Shown: positions 1 through 8,520 of the stretch, piece after piece
How the letters are laid out: the number at the start of each line of letters is the position of its first letter
Position numbering within the stretch: the first letter of the stretch is position 1
Assembly (NCBI GenBank): GCA_028283655.1
Contig: JAPWKE010000003.1
Location: forward strand, 1,488,001-1,552,000
DNA: 64,000 nt
Direction of reading: 5' to 3'
Origin: Acidobacteriaceae bacterium
GTDB taxonomy: Bacteria > Acidobacteriota > Terriglobia > Terriglobales > Acidobacteriaceae
The notes under the pieces: generated by a model
What the model saw: only the letters and a program-made list of their open reading frames with translations
Databases searched by the model: none
Told to the model about the DNA's origin: nothing
Translations under genes and position numbers: made by a program

Positions 1-2
1 CC

Positions 3-458
3 CGGCACGGTGCGCACCGTCTGCCGAAAGAACTCGCCGTCGGCCTGTTCTTTCCGGCAGCTATCTTTATCCCCACCGTCGCTCGCTTTCCTGACTTGCG
101 CCTCACGCTGCTGCCGCCCGCGCTCCTGCTTGCAGTCGTCTGCACACTCAACTGCCTCTTCCTTTACGCCTGGGAACACCCGCACAATCGCCTCCGCGCT
201 CACTGGACGACACGCTGGGCCACCGCCCACCTCGACATGCTCTCCATGGTGGCGCTCGGAGTTTCGGTCGTGCTGGGCGTCTTCTACCGCGAAGACCTGC
301 GCATCATCCCCGTAGCGTGCGGGCTCGCTGTCGGCTTCCTGCTGTTGCTCGACCGCACGCGCCACACCCTTCGTCCGCTGGTCGTGCGTGCGCTGGCTGA
401 CGCCGCGCTGCTTTCGCCGCTGCTTTTCCTCCCCTTCCTGCACAATGCCGGGCTTTGA
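3..458 (+). CDS. Membrane protein, 5'-truncated by the window edge
   Basis: The frame is open from the first bases of the window to a TGA at 456-458, so the gene begins outside. The visible 151 residues are mostly hydrophobic, with about four or five likely membrane segments separated by short Arg/His-rich loops. The stretch KELAVGLFFPA near the left edge faintly recalls UbiA-type prenyltransferase-like membrane proteins, but no diagnostic Asp-rich motif is visible, so I do not assign a function. The stop overlaps the start of the following methyltransferase gene by 14 bases, which suggests that the two are co-transcribed and translationally coupled. Confidence 0.6.
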   Translation, partial: RHGAHRLPKELAVGLFFPAAIFIPTVARFPDLRLTLLPPALLLAVVCTLNCLFLYAWEHPHNRLRAHWTTRWATAHLDMLSMVALGVSVVLGVFYREDLRIIPVACGLAVGFLLLLDRTRHTLRPLVVRALADAALLSPLLFLPFLHNAGL

Positions 459-1074
459 TCGCGTGGCGCGGCTCTACCGCTGGGCAGAATACCTCGCCCT
501 CGGCCCGCTGCTCACACAAACCCGCAACCACTGGCTCCCCAAACTCACCCACATTCGCCAGGCAACCATCTTCGGTGATGGAGACGGGCGCTTTCTCGCA
601 CGCTTCCTGCAGCAAAACCCCGCCGCGCACGCCCACGCCATCGACGCCAGCCCCTGTATGCTCAAACTTCTGCAGCAGCGCAGCCTCTTCGCCGCGGCAA
701 GACGCACCACGGAACTAGCTACCCTGCCTGAAGCCCTTCCGGCTCCCGACAGCGACCTGCTCGTCACCCATTTCGTCCTCGACTGCCTGCCCCAAACTGC
801 CGTCGATCGTTTTGCAGAGCAATGCTTCGCCCGCACCGCACCCGGCACCCTCTGGCTGGTGTCAGACTTCGCGCCCATGCGCTCCCGCTGGCTGCGCCCG
901 GCCTCGCGACTCTACATTCGCTTGCTCTATCTCTCGTTCCGCATGTTGACCGGGCTACGAGTCACGCAACTGCCCGACTCGTATCAGGCACTTTCGCAGG
1001 CAGGCTTCCAGCGCATCGCCCACACCGAACGAGTCAACGGCCTGCTCTTCACCGAACTCTGGCGTCGCCCATAA
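445..1074 (+). CDS. Class I SAM-dependent methyltransferase
   Basis: A protein of 209 residues. I chose the ATG at 445, inside the end of the preceding gene, because the product then begins MPGFDRVARLYRW, and everything further upstream is the Arg/Ser-rich translation of the other frame. Motif I of the Rossmann-fold methyltransferases is seen as FGDGDGRFLA with an acidic IDAS about 20 residues later (cofactor-binding loop). LVTHFVLDCLP corresponds to motif IV. The C-terminal third has a hydrophobic stretch (RLLYLSFRMLTGL). The substrate cannot be told. The overlap with the membrane protein upstream hints at a shared job, perhaps on a lipid or quinone-like molecule (inference). Confidence 0.75.
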   Translation: MPGFDRVARLYRWAEYLALGPLLTQTRNHWLPKLTHIRQATIFGDGDGRFLARFLQQNPAAHAHAIDASPCMLKLLQQRSLFAAARRTTELATLPEALPAPDSDLLVTHFVLDCLPQTAVDRFAEQCFARTAPGTLWLVSDFAPMRSRWLRPASRLYIRLLYLSFRMLTGLRVTQLPDSYQALSQAGFQRIAHTERVNGLLFTELWRRP

Positions 1075-1156
1075 AATGGTCTACAGGAGCACTCCCGCTC
1101 CGTGACATCAGCCGTTCATACAGAACGTGTACGCTGCAAACCATCGGAACGCTCGC

Positions 1157-1705
1157 ATGAATCTATTCGTACTTCGCCACGCCTCTGCAGGAACCCGCCG
1201 CCCGAACCCGCTGCTCGACGTCAAGCGTCCACTCGACAAAGACGGCAAGAAACACGCGCTCTACCTAGCCTACGTGCTGAACACGATGAACGTGACCTTT
1301 GATCTCGTCGTCTCCAGCCCGCTCAAGCGTTCCCTGCAGACGGCACAGCTTGTCGCCACCGAAACCGGCTACGAGCAGAACGTGCTCATCTCCAACGCGC
1401 TCTCTCCCGCCGCGACCTACACACAGTTTCAGCACATGCTGCGCGAGTGCGATGGCCACGAGAACGTCCTCGTTGTCGGCCATAACCCCAACCTGACCGA
1501 GTTCCTTGGATCGCTGATCTCACCCACCGCAGCCCTCAACGAGAACCCGGAGAACGCCCGCGTACGCCTCCGCAAGGGCTCGCTCGCGCGCCTCAACTAC
1601 CAGCGCGGCCCAGCTACCCTGCAGTGGCTCCTCGACCCTCGCGTCGTGCGCGGCCTTTACACCACTTCGACGAAGAGCTCTCTACGGAAGATCTCGCGGA
1701 AGTAA
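1157..1705 (+). CDS. sixA: Phosphohistidine phosphatase SixA-like
   Basis: A 182-residue histidine-phosphatase-superfamily protein. The N-terminal LRHASAG carries the catalytic His 8. SSPLKRSLQTA (53-63) supplies the second phosphate-binding Arg, and VVGHNPNL places the second catalytic His at 109. This layout is that of SixA, which removes phosphate from histidine phosphotransfer domains; it is cytoplasmic. The ATG at 1157 is preferred over the upstream TTG at 1127 because the family starts directly with the strand leading to RH. The 3' end overlaps the convergent Ppx/GppA gene by 49 bases. SixA beside an exopolyphosphatase is a recurrent pairing in several phyla (known), possibly linked to phosphate or polyphosphate signalling. 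Confidence 0.85.
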   Translation: MNLFVLRHASAGTRRPNPLLDVKRPLDKDGKKHALYLAYVLNTMNVTFDLVVSSPLKRSLQTAQLVATETGYEQNVLISNALSPAATYTQFQHMLRECDGHENVLVVGHNPNLTEFLGSLISPTAALNENPENARVRLRKGSLARLNYQRGPATLQWLLDPRVVRGLYTTSTKSSLRKISRK

Positions 1706-3240
1706 GCAGCTTCCTTCTTCAGCGACCACGCTTCCAGCTCGGCTCCCCCACGCGCCGGCACCAGTTCCAGCACCACACGCTTCGGAAACACCTTCACCTG
1801 CATCTTCACCGCGGACAGTGCGCGGTCCTGGTTCAGTGCCTGCGCCAGTCGCAGCAGCACCACCGCCCGCACTACGTGGCCGTGCTCTTCCACCGGAACC
1901 GCCCGCATCGGACGATCCATCGCATCCGGCCTGCTCTTGCCCAGGTAGCGTGCAATCGCCGCCACAATCGCCCGCTGCTCCGGCGACACGCCAAAGATCT
2001 CCGAGTTCGCAATGATGTAATGCGTGTGCCGGTGATGCCCCTGGTGATTCAGGAACTTACCCACGTCCTGCATCATCGCCGCAGCCTGCAGCCACAGACG
2101 ATAATCCTGCGGCAGTTCATGCACCCGCGCCAGACCATCGAAGATCTGCAGCGCATGGAGCCGCTCCGGTTCAGCACGCTTCAGGTCCACACGATAACGC
2201 TCGCAGACCGCCATTACGCCTTCCCAGCGCTCGGCCTCAATCGTCCTGTGCGCTGACGTCTTGACATCGATATCTGCCAGCATCGCGGCCAGGATGCCGT
2301 CACGCAGCCCAAGCGGCGAGTACCGGAAGCCCGGCAGCTCCATCCGCTCCAGCAGCGACGCATAGACCTGCGCTCCGCCCGCAATGATGTCCGCGCGACG
2401 GGCTCCAATGCCCGGCATTGCAGCGCGTTCCGCGTTCGTCAGCTTCAGCAAACGATCCGCAAGCCGACGCACGCTCCCCGTATCTGCCTGCATTAGCTTG
2501 CCCAGAGCAGCGTTCGTCGTGCTCAACATCCGCTTGCCCTTCACCACCTTCTTTGGCACGCTGCCCTGCGCCGCGTAGAAGTTGCTCGCTTCTGCCAACG
2601 CAGCCGCCGTGCCCGAAGTCGCCAGAACAAGATCAATCCGTGGCTTGCCCAGCTTGCGCTGTCCGCGCGTCAGTTCGCGGTCAATAAACTTTCTCAGCCT
2701 GCCGACATCTTCCTTCGACGGCTTCTCTTCGCGCAGGAACTCCTGCTGCAAACGCACTGCGCCCAGCGGCAGGCTCACCATCTCCTTGATGCGTCCCGCT
2801 TCGCTCACCGTAATCTCGCAGCTTCCGCCTCCAAGGTCGACCAGCAGGCAGCGTCCGCGTGCGCCCGCCTCATGCGTCATCACCCCGAGATGAATCAACC
2901 GGCCCTCTTCGAGCCCGGAGATCACCTCCAGCGTCCATCCTGTCGCTGACTTCACCCAGGCCTTGAAGGCATCTGCGTTACGAGCATCGCGCGTCGCGCT
3001 CGTCGCCACCACGCGAACCCGGTCCACCGCATGCATCTGCACCGCTTTATGAAAGCGCTTCAGCGCCTTCACGGTCACGGCCATCGCTTCCGGCGAGATC
3101 ACACCCGCTTCAAAGACGCTCTCGCCCAACCGGGTAATTTCGCGGTCTTCATGCAGTGTCTTCAGCCTGTGTCCAACCACCTCGGCAATCGCCAGACGGC
3201 ACGAGTTCGATCCGATATCAATCGCTGCAAACGTTGGCAC
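1657..3240 (-). CDS. Ppx/GppA exopolyphosphatase family protein with HD domain
   Basis: An actin/hexokinase-fold phosphatase of about 527 residues. FAAIDIGSNSCRL (4-16) and VDLGGGSCEIT (about 134-144) are the two phosphate-binding loops, and ATSATRDARN (about 79-88) is the conserved strand between them. The C-terminal 200 residues resemble the HD-type helical domain of long Ppx proteins (DVGKFLNHQGHHRHTHYII). It should hydrolyse polyphosphate or pppGpp; the two activities cannot be separated by eye. I prefer the GTG at 3240, which follows AAGAGGA at a usable distance, over the TTG at 3318, which has no ribosome-binding site and would add 26 residues. It is convergent with sixA and divergent from the GT39 gene at 3342. 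Confidence 0.85.
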   Translation of the reverse strand: MPTFAAIDIGSNSCRLAIAEVVGHRLKTLHEDREITRLGESVFEAGVISPEAMAVTVKALKRFHKAVQMHAVDRVRVVATSATRDARNADAFKAWVKSATGWTLEVISGLEEGRLIHLGVMTHEAGARGRCLLVDLGGGSCEITVSEAGRIKEMVSLPLGAVRLQQEFLREEKPSKEDVGRLRKFIDRELTRGQRKLGKPRIDLVLATSGTAAALAEASNFYAAQGSVPKKVVKGKRMLSTTNAALGKLMQADTGSVRRLADRLLKLTNAERAAMPGIGARRADIIAGGAQVYASLLERMELPGFRYSPLGLRDGILAAMLADIDVKTSAHRTIEAERWEGVMAVCERYRVDLKRAEPERLHALQIFDGLARVHELPQDYRLWLQAAAMMQDVGKFLNHQGHHRHTHYIIANSEIFGVSPEQRAIVAAIARYLGKSRPDAMDRPMRAVPVEEHGHVVRAVVLLRLAQALNQDRALSAVKMQVKVFPKRVVLELVPARGGAELEAWSLKKEAAYFREIFRRELFVEVV

Positions 3241-3341
3241 CTGAGCCCATCCTCTTGCCGAAGCCTCGACATAAGCAAGATACACGCGGTCACGGTGTTT
3301 CTCGCAACTCAACGACAACGCGTAAAGTCTATAGAAGGTAT

Positions 3342-5114
3342 ATGCAGCGTCTCGCTACACGAAAAGCACGGCTTGTTTTGCTCTTTCTCGTCTGGGCAAT
3401 CGTATTTGTGGCTTCCACATGGGCGCCGCCACTGCTCGACGACGCCGACGCGACCCACGCCCAGGCCGCGCAGTACATGCTCCACTCCGGCGACTGGACC
3501 ACGCTTCACGTCAACGGCATCCGCTACCTCGAAAAAGCGCCGCTGCCCTATTGGCTCACCGCCATCAGCATGAAGCTCTTCGGCGAGAACGCCTTCGCGG
3601 CGCATCTGCAACTCGCCCTCACCGTCCTGGGCCTCGCCCTGCTTGGCTGGCACTGGGCGCGCAAGGCCTTCAGCGAAGACACAGCCTTCCTCACCGCGCT
3701 CGCGACGCTCACCTCAGCGGGGGTCTTTCTCTTTACCCGCGTATTCATCCCCGACGCTCTTCTCGCGCTCCTGCTCTGCGCCGCGCTTTACTGCGCCCTT
3801 CGCGCTCTCGAAGAAGACTCGCCAAAGCACGCCTACGCCTTCTGGGTTGCGATGGCACTCGCTGTCCTCACCAAGGGACTCGTGGCTATCGTTTTCCTTG
3901 CCGGGCCGCTGCTGATCTTTGCGCTCTACACCCGCCAACTGGCCAGCCTCAAACGCCTGCGCCTCGCCACGGGCACGCTGCTCTTCCTCGTCATCGCTGC
4001 GCCCTGGCACATCCTCGCAGGCCTGCGCAACACCGGCGGAGCCAACGGCCACGGCTTCTTCTGGTTCTACTTCATCAACGAGCACCTGCTGCGCTTTCTC
4101 GGCAAACGCCTGCCGCGCGACTACAACAAGCTGCCCGCCGCCGCCTACTGGCTGCTGCACCTCGTCTGGCTCTTTCCCTGGAGCCTTCTGCTGCCCTCTG
4201 CTCTGCGCCGACTCGATCAGCCCACCGACACAAGCTTCACCCGCAATACCACGCGGCTGCTCACCCTCTTCTCGGCCTTCGTCCTCATCTTCTTCTCCAT
4301 CTCGACCAACCAGGAGTACTACACGCTCCCGGTCTACCTTCCGCTGCTGATGCTGCTCTTCGCCAGCCTTACCCGGCAGCCCGCGCCGCGCTTTGTCACA
4401 GCCAGCCTCAGCACCTTCGCCGTCCTGGGCTTTGCAATCGCCGGAACCCTCGCTGCGGGTCTATGGTCTTCCCGCAAGCTCCCTTACAACCCCGACATCG
4501 GCAGCGCGCTCGCGCACAGGGCGGTAGGCAACTACACGCTCTCCATGTCGCACTTCTTTGACCTCACCGGCTCCTCCTTCGCCGCACTCCGGCTCCCGGC
4601 CACACTCGCCGCGATCACCTTCGCCCTCGGACCGCTCCTCGCGCTGCTGCTCTGGATGCGCCAACGCCGCCTCGTTCCCGCGCTTACCACCGTCGGCGTC
4701 ACCGCAGCTGTCTTCCTCGTCGCCGCGCACATCGCCCTGGTCCGCTTCGGCCCCATGCTCTCCTCCAGGGACTTCGCCGTCCGCATCCACACCATCGAGC
4801 AGCAGGACCCCGCCACCGAAACGCTCCTCTTCGGCGATCAGGCCTACGGCTCCTCCATCCCCTTCTATCTCCACCACCGCGTTCTGCTCGTCGACGGCCG
4901 CTCGACGTCCATGCTCTTCGGCAGCACCTTCCCCGACGCTCCGCCGATCTTCCTTACCTCCGCCGACCTCCGCGCCCAATGGGGCCAGGGCCCTCGAAAG
5001 ATCCTCTTCGTCCCCCAGGACCACCGCGCCGAAGTCGCCCGGCTGCTCCCGCAAGCCATCCCCGTCGCCGAAGAGTCCGACAAACTCCTGCTCACCGACC
5101 GCCCACTGCCCTAA
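3342..5114 (+). CDS. ArnT/PMT-type glycosyltransferase (GT39/GT83 family)
   Basis: A polytopic inner-membrane protein of 590 residues. After the first membrane segment comes LLDDADATHAQ (31-41), whose acidic pair is the catalytic Asp site of ArnT/PMT enzymes, and then YLEKAPLPYW (62-71), the FEKPPL-like motif of the family. These enzymes move a sugar from a polyprenyl phosphate to lipid A or another acceptor on the periplasmic side. A C-terminal soluble part follows about eleven hydrophobic segments. The ATG at 3342 follows GAAGG. Its closest neighbour is a second member of the family starting 79 bases downstream, so this is probably a duplicated pair; the sequences share the same motif layout but have diverged. 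Donor and acceptor are unknown. Confidence 0.85.
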   Translation: MQRLATRKARLVLLFLVWAIVFVASTWAPPLLDDADATHAQAAQYMLHSGDWTTLHVNGIRYLEKAPLPYWLTAISMKLFGENAFAAHLQLALTVLGLALLGWHWARKAFSEDTAFLTALATLTSAGVFLFTRVFIPDALLALLLCAALYCALRALEEDSPKHAYAFWVAMALAVLTKGLVAIVFLAGPLLIFALYTRQLASLKRLRLATGTLLFLVIAAPWHILAGLRNTGGANGHGFFWFYFINEHLLRFLGKRLPRDYNKLPAAAYWLLHLVWLFPWSLLLPSALRRLDQPTDTSFTRNTTRLLTLFSAFVLIFFSISTNQEYYTLPVYLPLLMLLFASLTRQPAPRFVTASLSTFAVLGFAIAGTLAAGLWSSRKLPYNPDIGSALAHRAVGNYTLSMSHFFDLTGSSFAALRLPATLAAITFALGPLLALLLWMRQRRLVPALTTVGVTAAVFLVAAHIALVRFGPMLSSRDFAVRIHTIEQQDPATETLLFGDQAYGSSIPFYLHHRVLLVDGRSTSMLFGSTFPDAPPIFLTSADLRAQWGQGPRKILFVPQDHRAEVARLLPQAIPVAEESDKLLLTDRPLP

Positions 5115-5193
5115 TCCCTGAAGGCGTGCAGCAAGTGCTTTCGCCCGCTCAGACACGAACCAGGGCCCCAACCGCTATCCTAGAAACACACCC

Positions 5194-7158
5194 GTGACAC
5201 GTCTCTTTTCAATCCGCAAACGCTCGCTCGCCCTCATCACTCTCGTCTGGGCCATCCTCCAGCTTGGTGGCATGTTCACGCCCGGCCTCCTCGATGACGT
5301 TGACTCCGTCTACATCCGCATCGCGCGCGAGATGCTCTCGCGGCATGACTACGTCACGCCCACCATCGACGGCATCCGCTTCTTCGACAAGCCGCCCCTC
5401 ATGTACTGGCTCGCAGCAGGCTCCATGCGGGTCTTCGGTATCCATGACTGGGCCGCACGCCTTCCGCTCACTCTCGGCTTTCTCGCTCTGCTCTTCGCCG
5501 CCTACGCGCTCGGCAATCGCTTCTTCCGCACGCTCTCACCGGCGCACGCGCCCGACCGCGCCGGACTCTACGCCGCGCTCGCCCTCGCCACCTCCATCGG
5601 GCCGTACCTCTACACCCGCTTCTTCATTCCGGACATGCTCGTCACGCTCTTCATGACGCTCTCCGTCCACACCTTCCTGCTCGCCCTGGAACGCGCTCGC
5701 AGCCGCTCCTCCGCGCTCTGGCCCATGCTCGGCTTCAGCAGTACGCTCGCTCTCTCGCTGCTCACCAAGGGCCTCATCGGCATCGTCTTCCCCATCGGCT
5801 TCGCGGTCTTCTACCTCGTGTTCACCGGGAACCTCCGCCTGCTCGGTCGTCTCAAGCTCCTGCCGTCGTTGCTGACGTTCCTCGTCATCGCCCTGCCGTG
5901 GCATATCCTCGCCGCGCTGCGTAACCCTGCGATCGCCATGCCCGCAGGCGTAGGCCTCCCTGCCCGCGCAGGCTGGGCGTGGTTCTACCTCTACAACGAG
6001 CACATCGCCCGCTTCCTCTCCAAACGCATCCCGCACGACTACGGCAACGTCCCCGTGCCGCTTTTCTGGCTGCTGCTCGTCCTCTGGCTGCTTCCGTGGG
6101 CGGCGTTCCTCCCCGCAGCTCTGCGTGACGCCGTTGCGTCGCTCCGCACGCGCATGCGCGGCGGCCTGAACCTCCGCTTCGACTCCGACCCTCTCGCCGG
6201 AAGCCCCGGCTTCAGCGCACCGGATCACTCCGCCGAGGCCGCGCCCGCACTTCTTCTCTGGGCCGGCATCATCCTCGGCTTCTTCACCATCTCAGCCAGG
6301 CAGGAGTACTACCACCTCCCCGCCATCCCGGCGCTCGCGATCCTCGTCGGCGGAGTTCTCGCCGCAGCCGAACGTCAGCCCACCAGCCACGACGCCGCAC
6401 TTACCTCAGCAGCTGCCGCCACTTCGCTTTCGCCCGAACGCGCCCGCCGACAAACCCTCCTCGCTTCCGGCTGGTTCCTTGCTCCCTTCGGTACGATCCT
6501 CGCCGCCATCTGCGGCTTCTTCGCCATCACTGCGCCACATCCTCGCGCCGGACTCACCCTCAGCGACGCCCTCACCAGCAACCCCGCTGACTACAACCTC
6601 TCGCTTGGCCACCTCTACGACCTCACCGGCGCGGCCATGGGCTTCTTCCGCGGCCCGCTGGCGCTTGTTGCGATTGGCATGCTGGTCCTCGGCCCGATTG
6701 CCTACATCATCCGCCGCAAAGGCCGCCTCTTCGCCGCCAACCTCACCGTCGTCGCCGGCATGACAGCGGTTCTCGTCGCCGCGCACGGCGGCCTCGTCCG
6801 CTTCAACCCCATCCTCGGCTCCAAGGACCTCGCCCTCGCCATCAACGCCGTCAAACAGCCCGGAGACCAGATCATCCTCGACGGCGAACTCACCTCCGGC
6901 TCCACGCTGCTCTTCTACTGCGACCAACCCGTCCTGCTCGTGAACGGACGCGTCAACGGCCCGTGGTTCGGCTCCTTCTGGCCCGACGCCCCACACATTT
7001 TCCTCGACGACGACGCCCTCCGCCACCGCTGGTCCGGCCCTGAGCGCCTCTTCCTCCTCACCTATCACCCCGACCAGCGGATCCCCGACCTCTCCCGATT
7101 CGGCCCGGTCCACATCCTCGCCACCTCCGGCGGCAAGACCATCCTTACCAACCGCTAG
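5194..7158 (+). CDS. ArnT/PMT-type glycosyltransferase (GT39/GT83 family), second copy
   Basis: A 654-residue membrane protein starting with GTG at 5194. GLLDDVDSVYIRIA (31-44) gives the acidic catalytic site, and FFDKPPLMYW (63-72) is a cleaner version of the family signature than in the upstream copy. A run of Ser/Ala-rich sequence around residues 390-430 interrupts the membrane part and is absent from the first copy, which explains the greater length. The same order of motifs, the C-terminal periplasmic module (VLLVNGRVNGPWFGSF) and the tandem position indicate an old duplication. A strong hairpin terminator follows 31 bases after the stop, closing a two-gene unit. Confidence 0.85.
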   Translation: MTRLFSIRKRSLALITLVWAILQLGGMFTPGLLDDVDSVYIRIAREMLSRHDYVTPTIDGIRFFDKPPLMYWLAAGSMRVFGIHDWAARLPLTLGFLALLFAAYALGNRFFRTLSPAHAPDRAGLYAALALATSIGPYLYTRFFIPDMLVTLFMTLSVHTFLLALERARSRSSALWPMLGFSSTLALSLLTKGLIGIVFPIGFAVFYLVFTGNLRLLGRLKLLPSLLTFLVIALPWHILAALRNPAIAMPAGVGLPARAGWAWFYLYNEHIARFLSKRIPHDYGNVPVPLFWLLLVLWLLPWAAFLPAALRDAVASLRTRMRGGLNLRFDSDPLAGSPGFSAPDHSAEAAPALLLWAGIILGFFTISARQEYYHLPAIPALAILVGGVLAAAERQPTSHDAALTSAAAATSLSPERARRQTLLASGWFLAPFGTILAAICGFFAITAPHPRAGLTLSDALTSNPADYNLSLGHLYDLTGAAMGFFRGPLALVAIGMLVLGPIAYIIRRKGRLFAANLTVVAGMTAVLVAAHGGLVRFNPILGSKDLALAINAVKQPGDQIILDGELTSGSTLLFYCDQPVLLVNGRVNGPWFGSFWPDAPHIFLDDDALRHRWSGPERLFLLTYHPDQRIPDLSRFGPVHILATSGGKTILTNR

Positions 7159-7189
7159 AGTCTCAAGAATTGGCTTTGAGATAGCAATA

Positions 7190-7222
7190 AAGAAGCGCTC
7201 GCTGACACAGCGAGCGCTTCTT
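7190..7222. terminator. Bidirectional intrinsic terminator
   Basis: A perfect 15-bp inverted repeat (7190-7204 with 7208-7222) around the 3-base loop ACA, beginning AAGAAGCG and ending CGCTTCTT. It lies between two convergent genes. The A-rich left edge and T-rich right edge give each strand a U tract, so it can serve the GT39 pair on the plus strand and the GT21 gene on the minus strand. Confidence 0.9.
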
Positions 7223-7241
7223 TGTATGTACCCTTTGGCTC

Positions 7242-8426
7242 TTACTCCGGCGACTCCACTCTGCCGCCTTCCTTCAACTTATAGATCTTGCCTCGGTAGT
7301 AGAAATTCTCCCCGCCATAGCTCGCCATCCAAAGCATGCTGCCCAGCGCATCGCGCATGGGATAGATCAGCGTATTCGCCAGCCAGCCCGAATCCCCCAT
7401 CGCGTTCAGAATCACACCCGCCTGCAACCAGCGATTGACGACCAGCCCCGCCAGCCACAGAAGCCCCAGCCCGGCGTGCCCGCTCAACAAGCCCCAAGCC
7501 AGCCCCAGCACCGCAAACGGCGCGGCAAACGTCAGCCCAGACCCCAGGTGTCCCCACGGACGCGACCGCCGCGTGCTTTGCATCCAGCGCAACTGGTTGC
7601 GGAAGCTCAGCCAGAACGGCGAATCCTGCACCATCAGCCGGATCACATGCGTGGCCATCTTCACGCCCTTGCCCTGCTCGGCCAGACGATTGCCGATCAC
7701 AAAGTCATCAGCATAAAACTGTCCCAGTTCATCGAAGCCGCCAACATCCTGAAAGCTCTTACGACGCGTCACCATCGTCGCGCCCAGAGCAAACTTTGTG
7801 CCTTCGATCATGTCCGCAACCAGCACGCCGCTAGTCATCTCGACGCTCTTGCCTACCGCGTCCAGTCGCGACGATATGGCAGCGCCTTCATGCGCCGTCC
7901 CCAGGTACACACAGCTCGCCAACGCCAGCTTCGGATCGCGCAGGTTCTGCACCAGTCGCAAAACGTAATCGGGTGTCACGCGAACATCGGCATCAGCGGT
8001 CACATACTGATCAAACCGCGCCACCGAATCCAGCTTCGCCAGCGAGTACACCTTGGCGTTATGAAACTTCGGCATCGGCTCGCCGCAGGTCACAAACTTG
8101 GCACTCACCTGTGGGTAGCGCTTACCGACCTCGCGTGCCAGCATCAGGCCTTCGTCCGTCTCCTGCCGTGCACAGAACAACAGCTCCCACTCTCCCGGGT
8201 ACTGCTGCTCAAAGAACGACTCGAAGTTTCTCTCCATGCCCGGCTCGGTGCCATGCACCGGCTTCAGCACGCTCACAGACGGCAGAAAGTCCGCCGGAGC
8301 GCGCCGGTCGCGTCGCCGACGCAGCCCAAAACGCGTCGCCGCCACTATGACCATGCCACAGTAAATCGAAGAAGTGACGGTGCCCAGCATCGCCACCCAG
8401 AACAGAACTCGTAGAAAAATGTGCAT
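7242..8426 (-). CDS. GT21-type glycosyltransferase, HpnI / ceramide-glucosyltransferase-like
   Basis: A membrane-anchored family 2/21 glycosyltransferase of 394 residues. There is one N-terminal membrane helix, then a cytosolic GT-A domain: LKPVHGTEPG (54-63), the nucleotide-binding ARQETDEG (86-93), the DxD-type site TADADV (143-148), YADDF (238-242) and the processive-type QLRW (278-281). C-terminal hydrophobic segments follow. The family includes ceramide glucosyltransferase and HpnI, which adds GlcNAc to bacteriohopanetetrol. Since hpnJ is present elsewhere in this window, HpnI is the likelier role, but the motifs alone do not separate the two. The ATG at 8426 faces the LprI-domain gene, with about 95 bases between the two starts. 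Confidence 0.75.
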   Translation of the reverse strand: MHIFLRVLFWVAMLGTVTSSIYCGMVIVAATRFGLRRRRDRRAPADFLPSVSVLKPVHGTEPGMERNFESFFEQQYPGEWELLFCARQETDEGLMLAREVGKRYPQVSAKFVTCGEPMPKFHNAKVYSLAKLDSVARFDQYVTADADVRVTPDYVLRLVQNLRDPKLALASCVYLGTAHEGAAISSRLDAVGKSVEMTSGVLVADMIEGTKFALGATMVTRRKSFQDVGGFDELGQFYADDFVIGNRLAEQGKGVKMATHVIRLMVQDSPFWLSFRNQLRWMQSTRRSRPWGHLGSGLTFAAPFAVLGLAWGLLSGHAGLGLLWLAGLVVNRWLQAGVILNAMGDSGWLANTLIYPMRDALGSMLWMASYGGENFYYRGKIYKLKEGGRVESPE

Positions 8427-8520
8427 CGAAAAAGGCGCTCTTCCCTTGCCTCAACCGCAGCAAGAAAGACGTGCTTCCAGTGTAATCTTTGCGTGCACTA
8501 CACTGCACTCAGACCCGACT

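Noticed and set aside
3156-3341. 62-codon upstream extension of the first GT39 gene
   Set aside because: It lies opposite the start of the Ppx/GppA gene and is not hydrophobic; the ATG at 3342 has a ribosome-binding site and leads straight into the first membrane helix.
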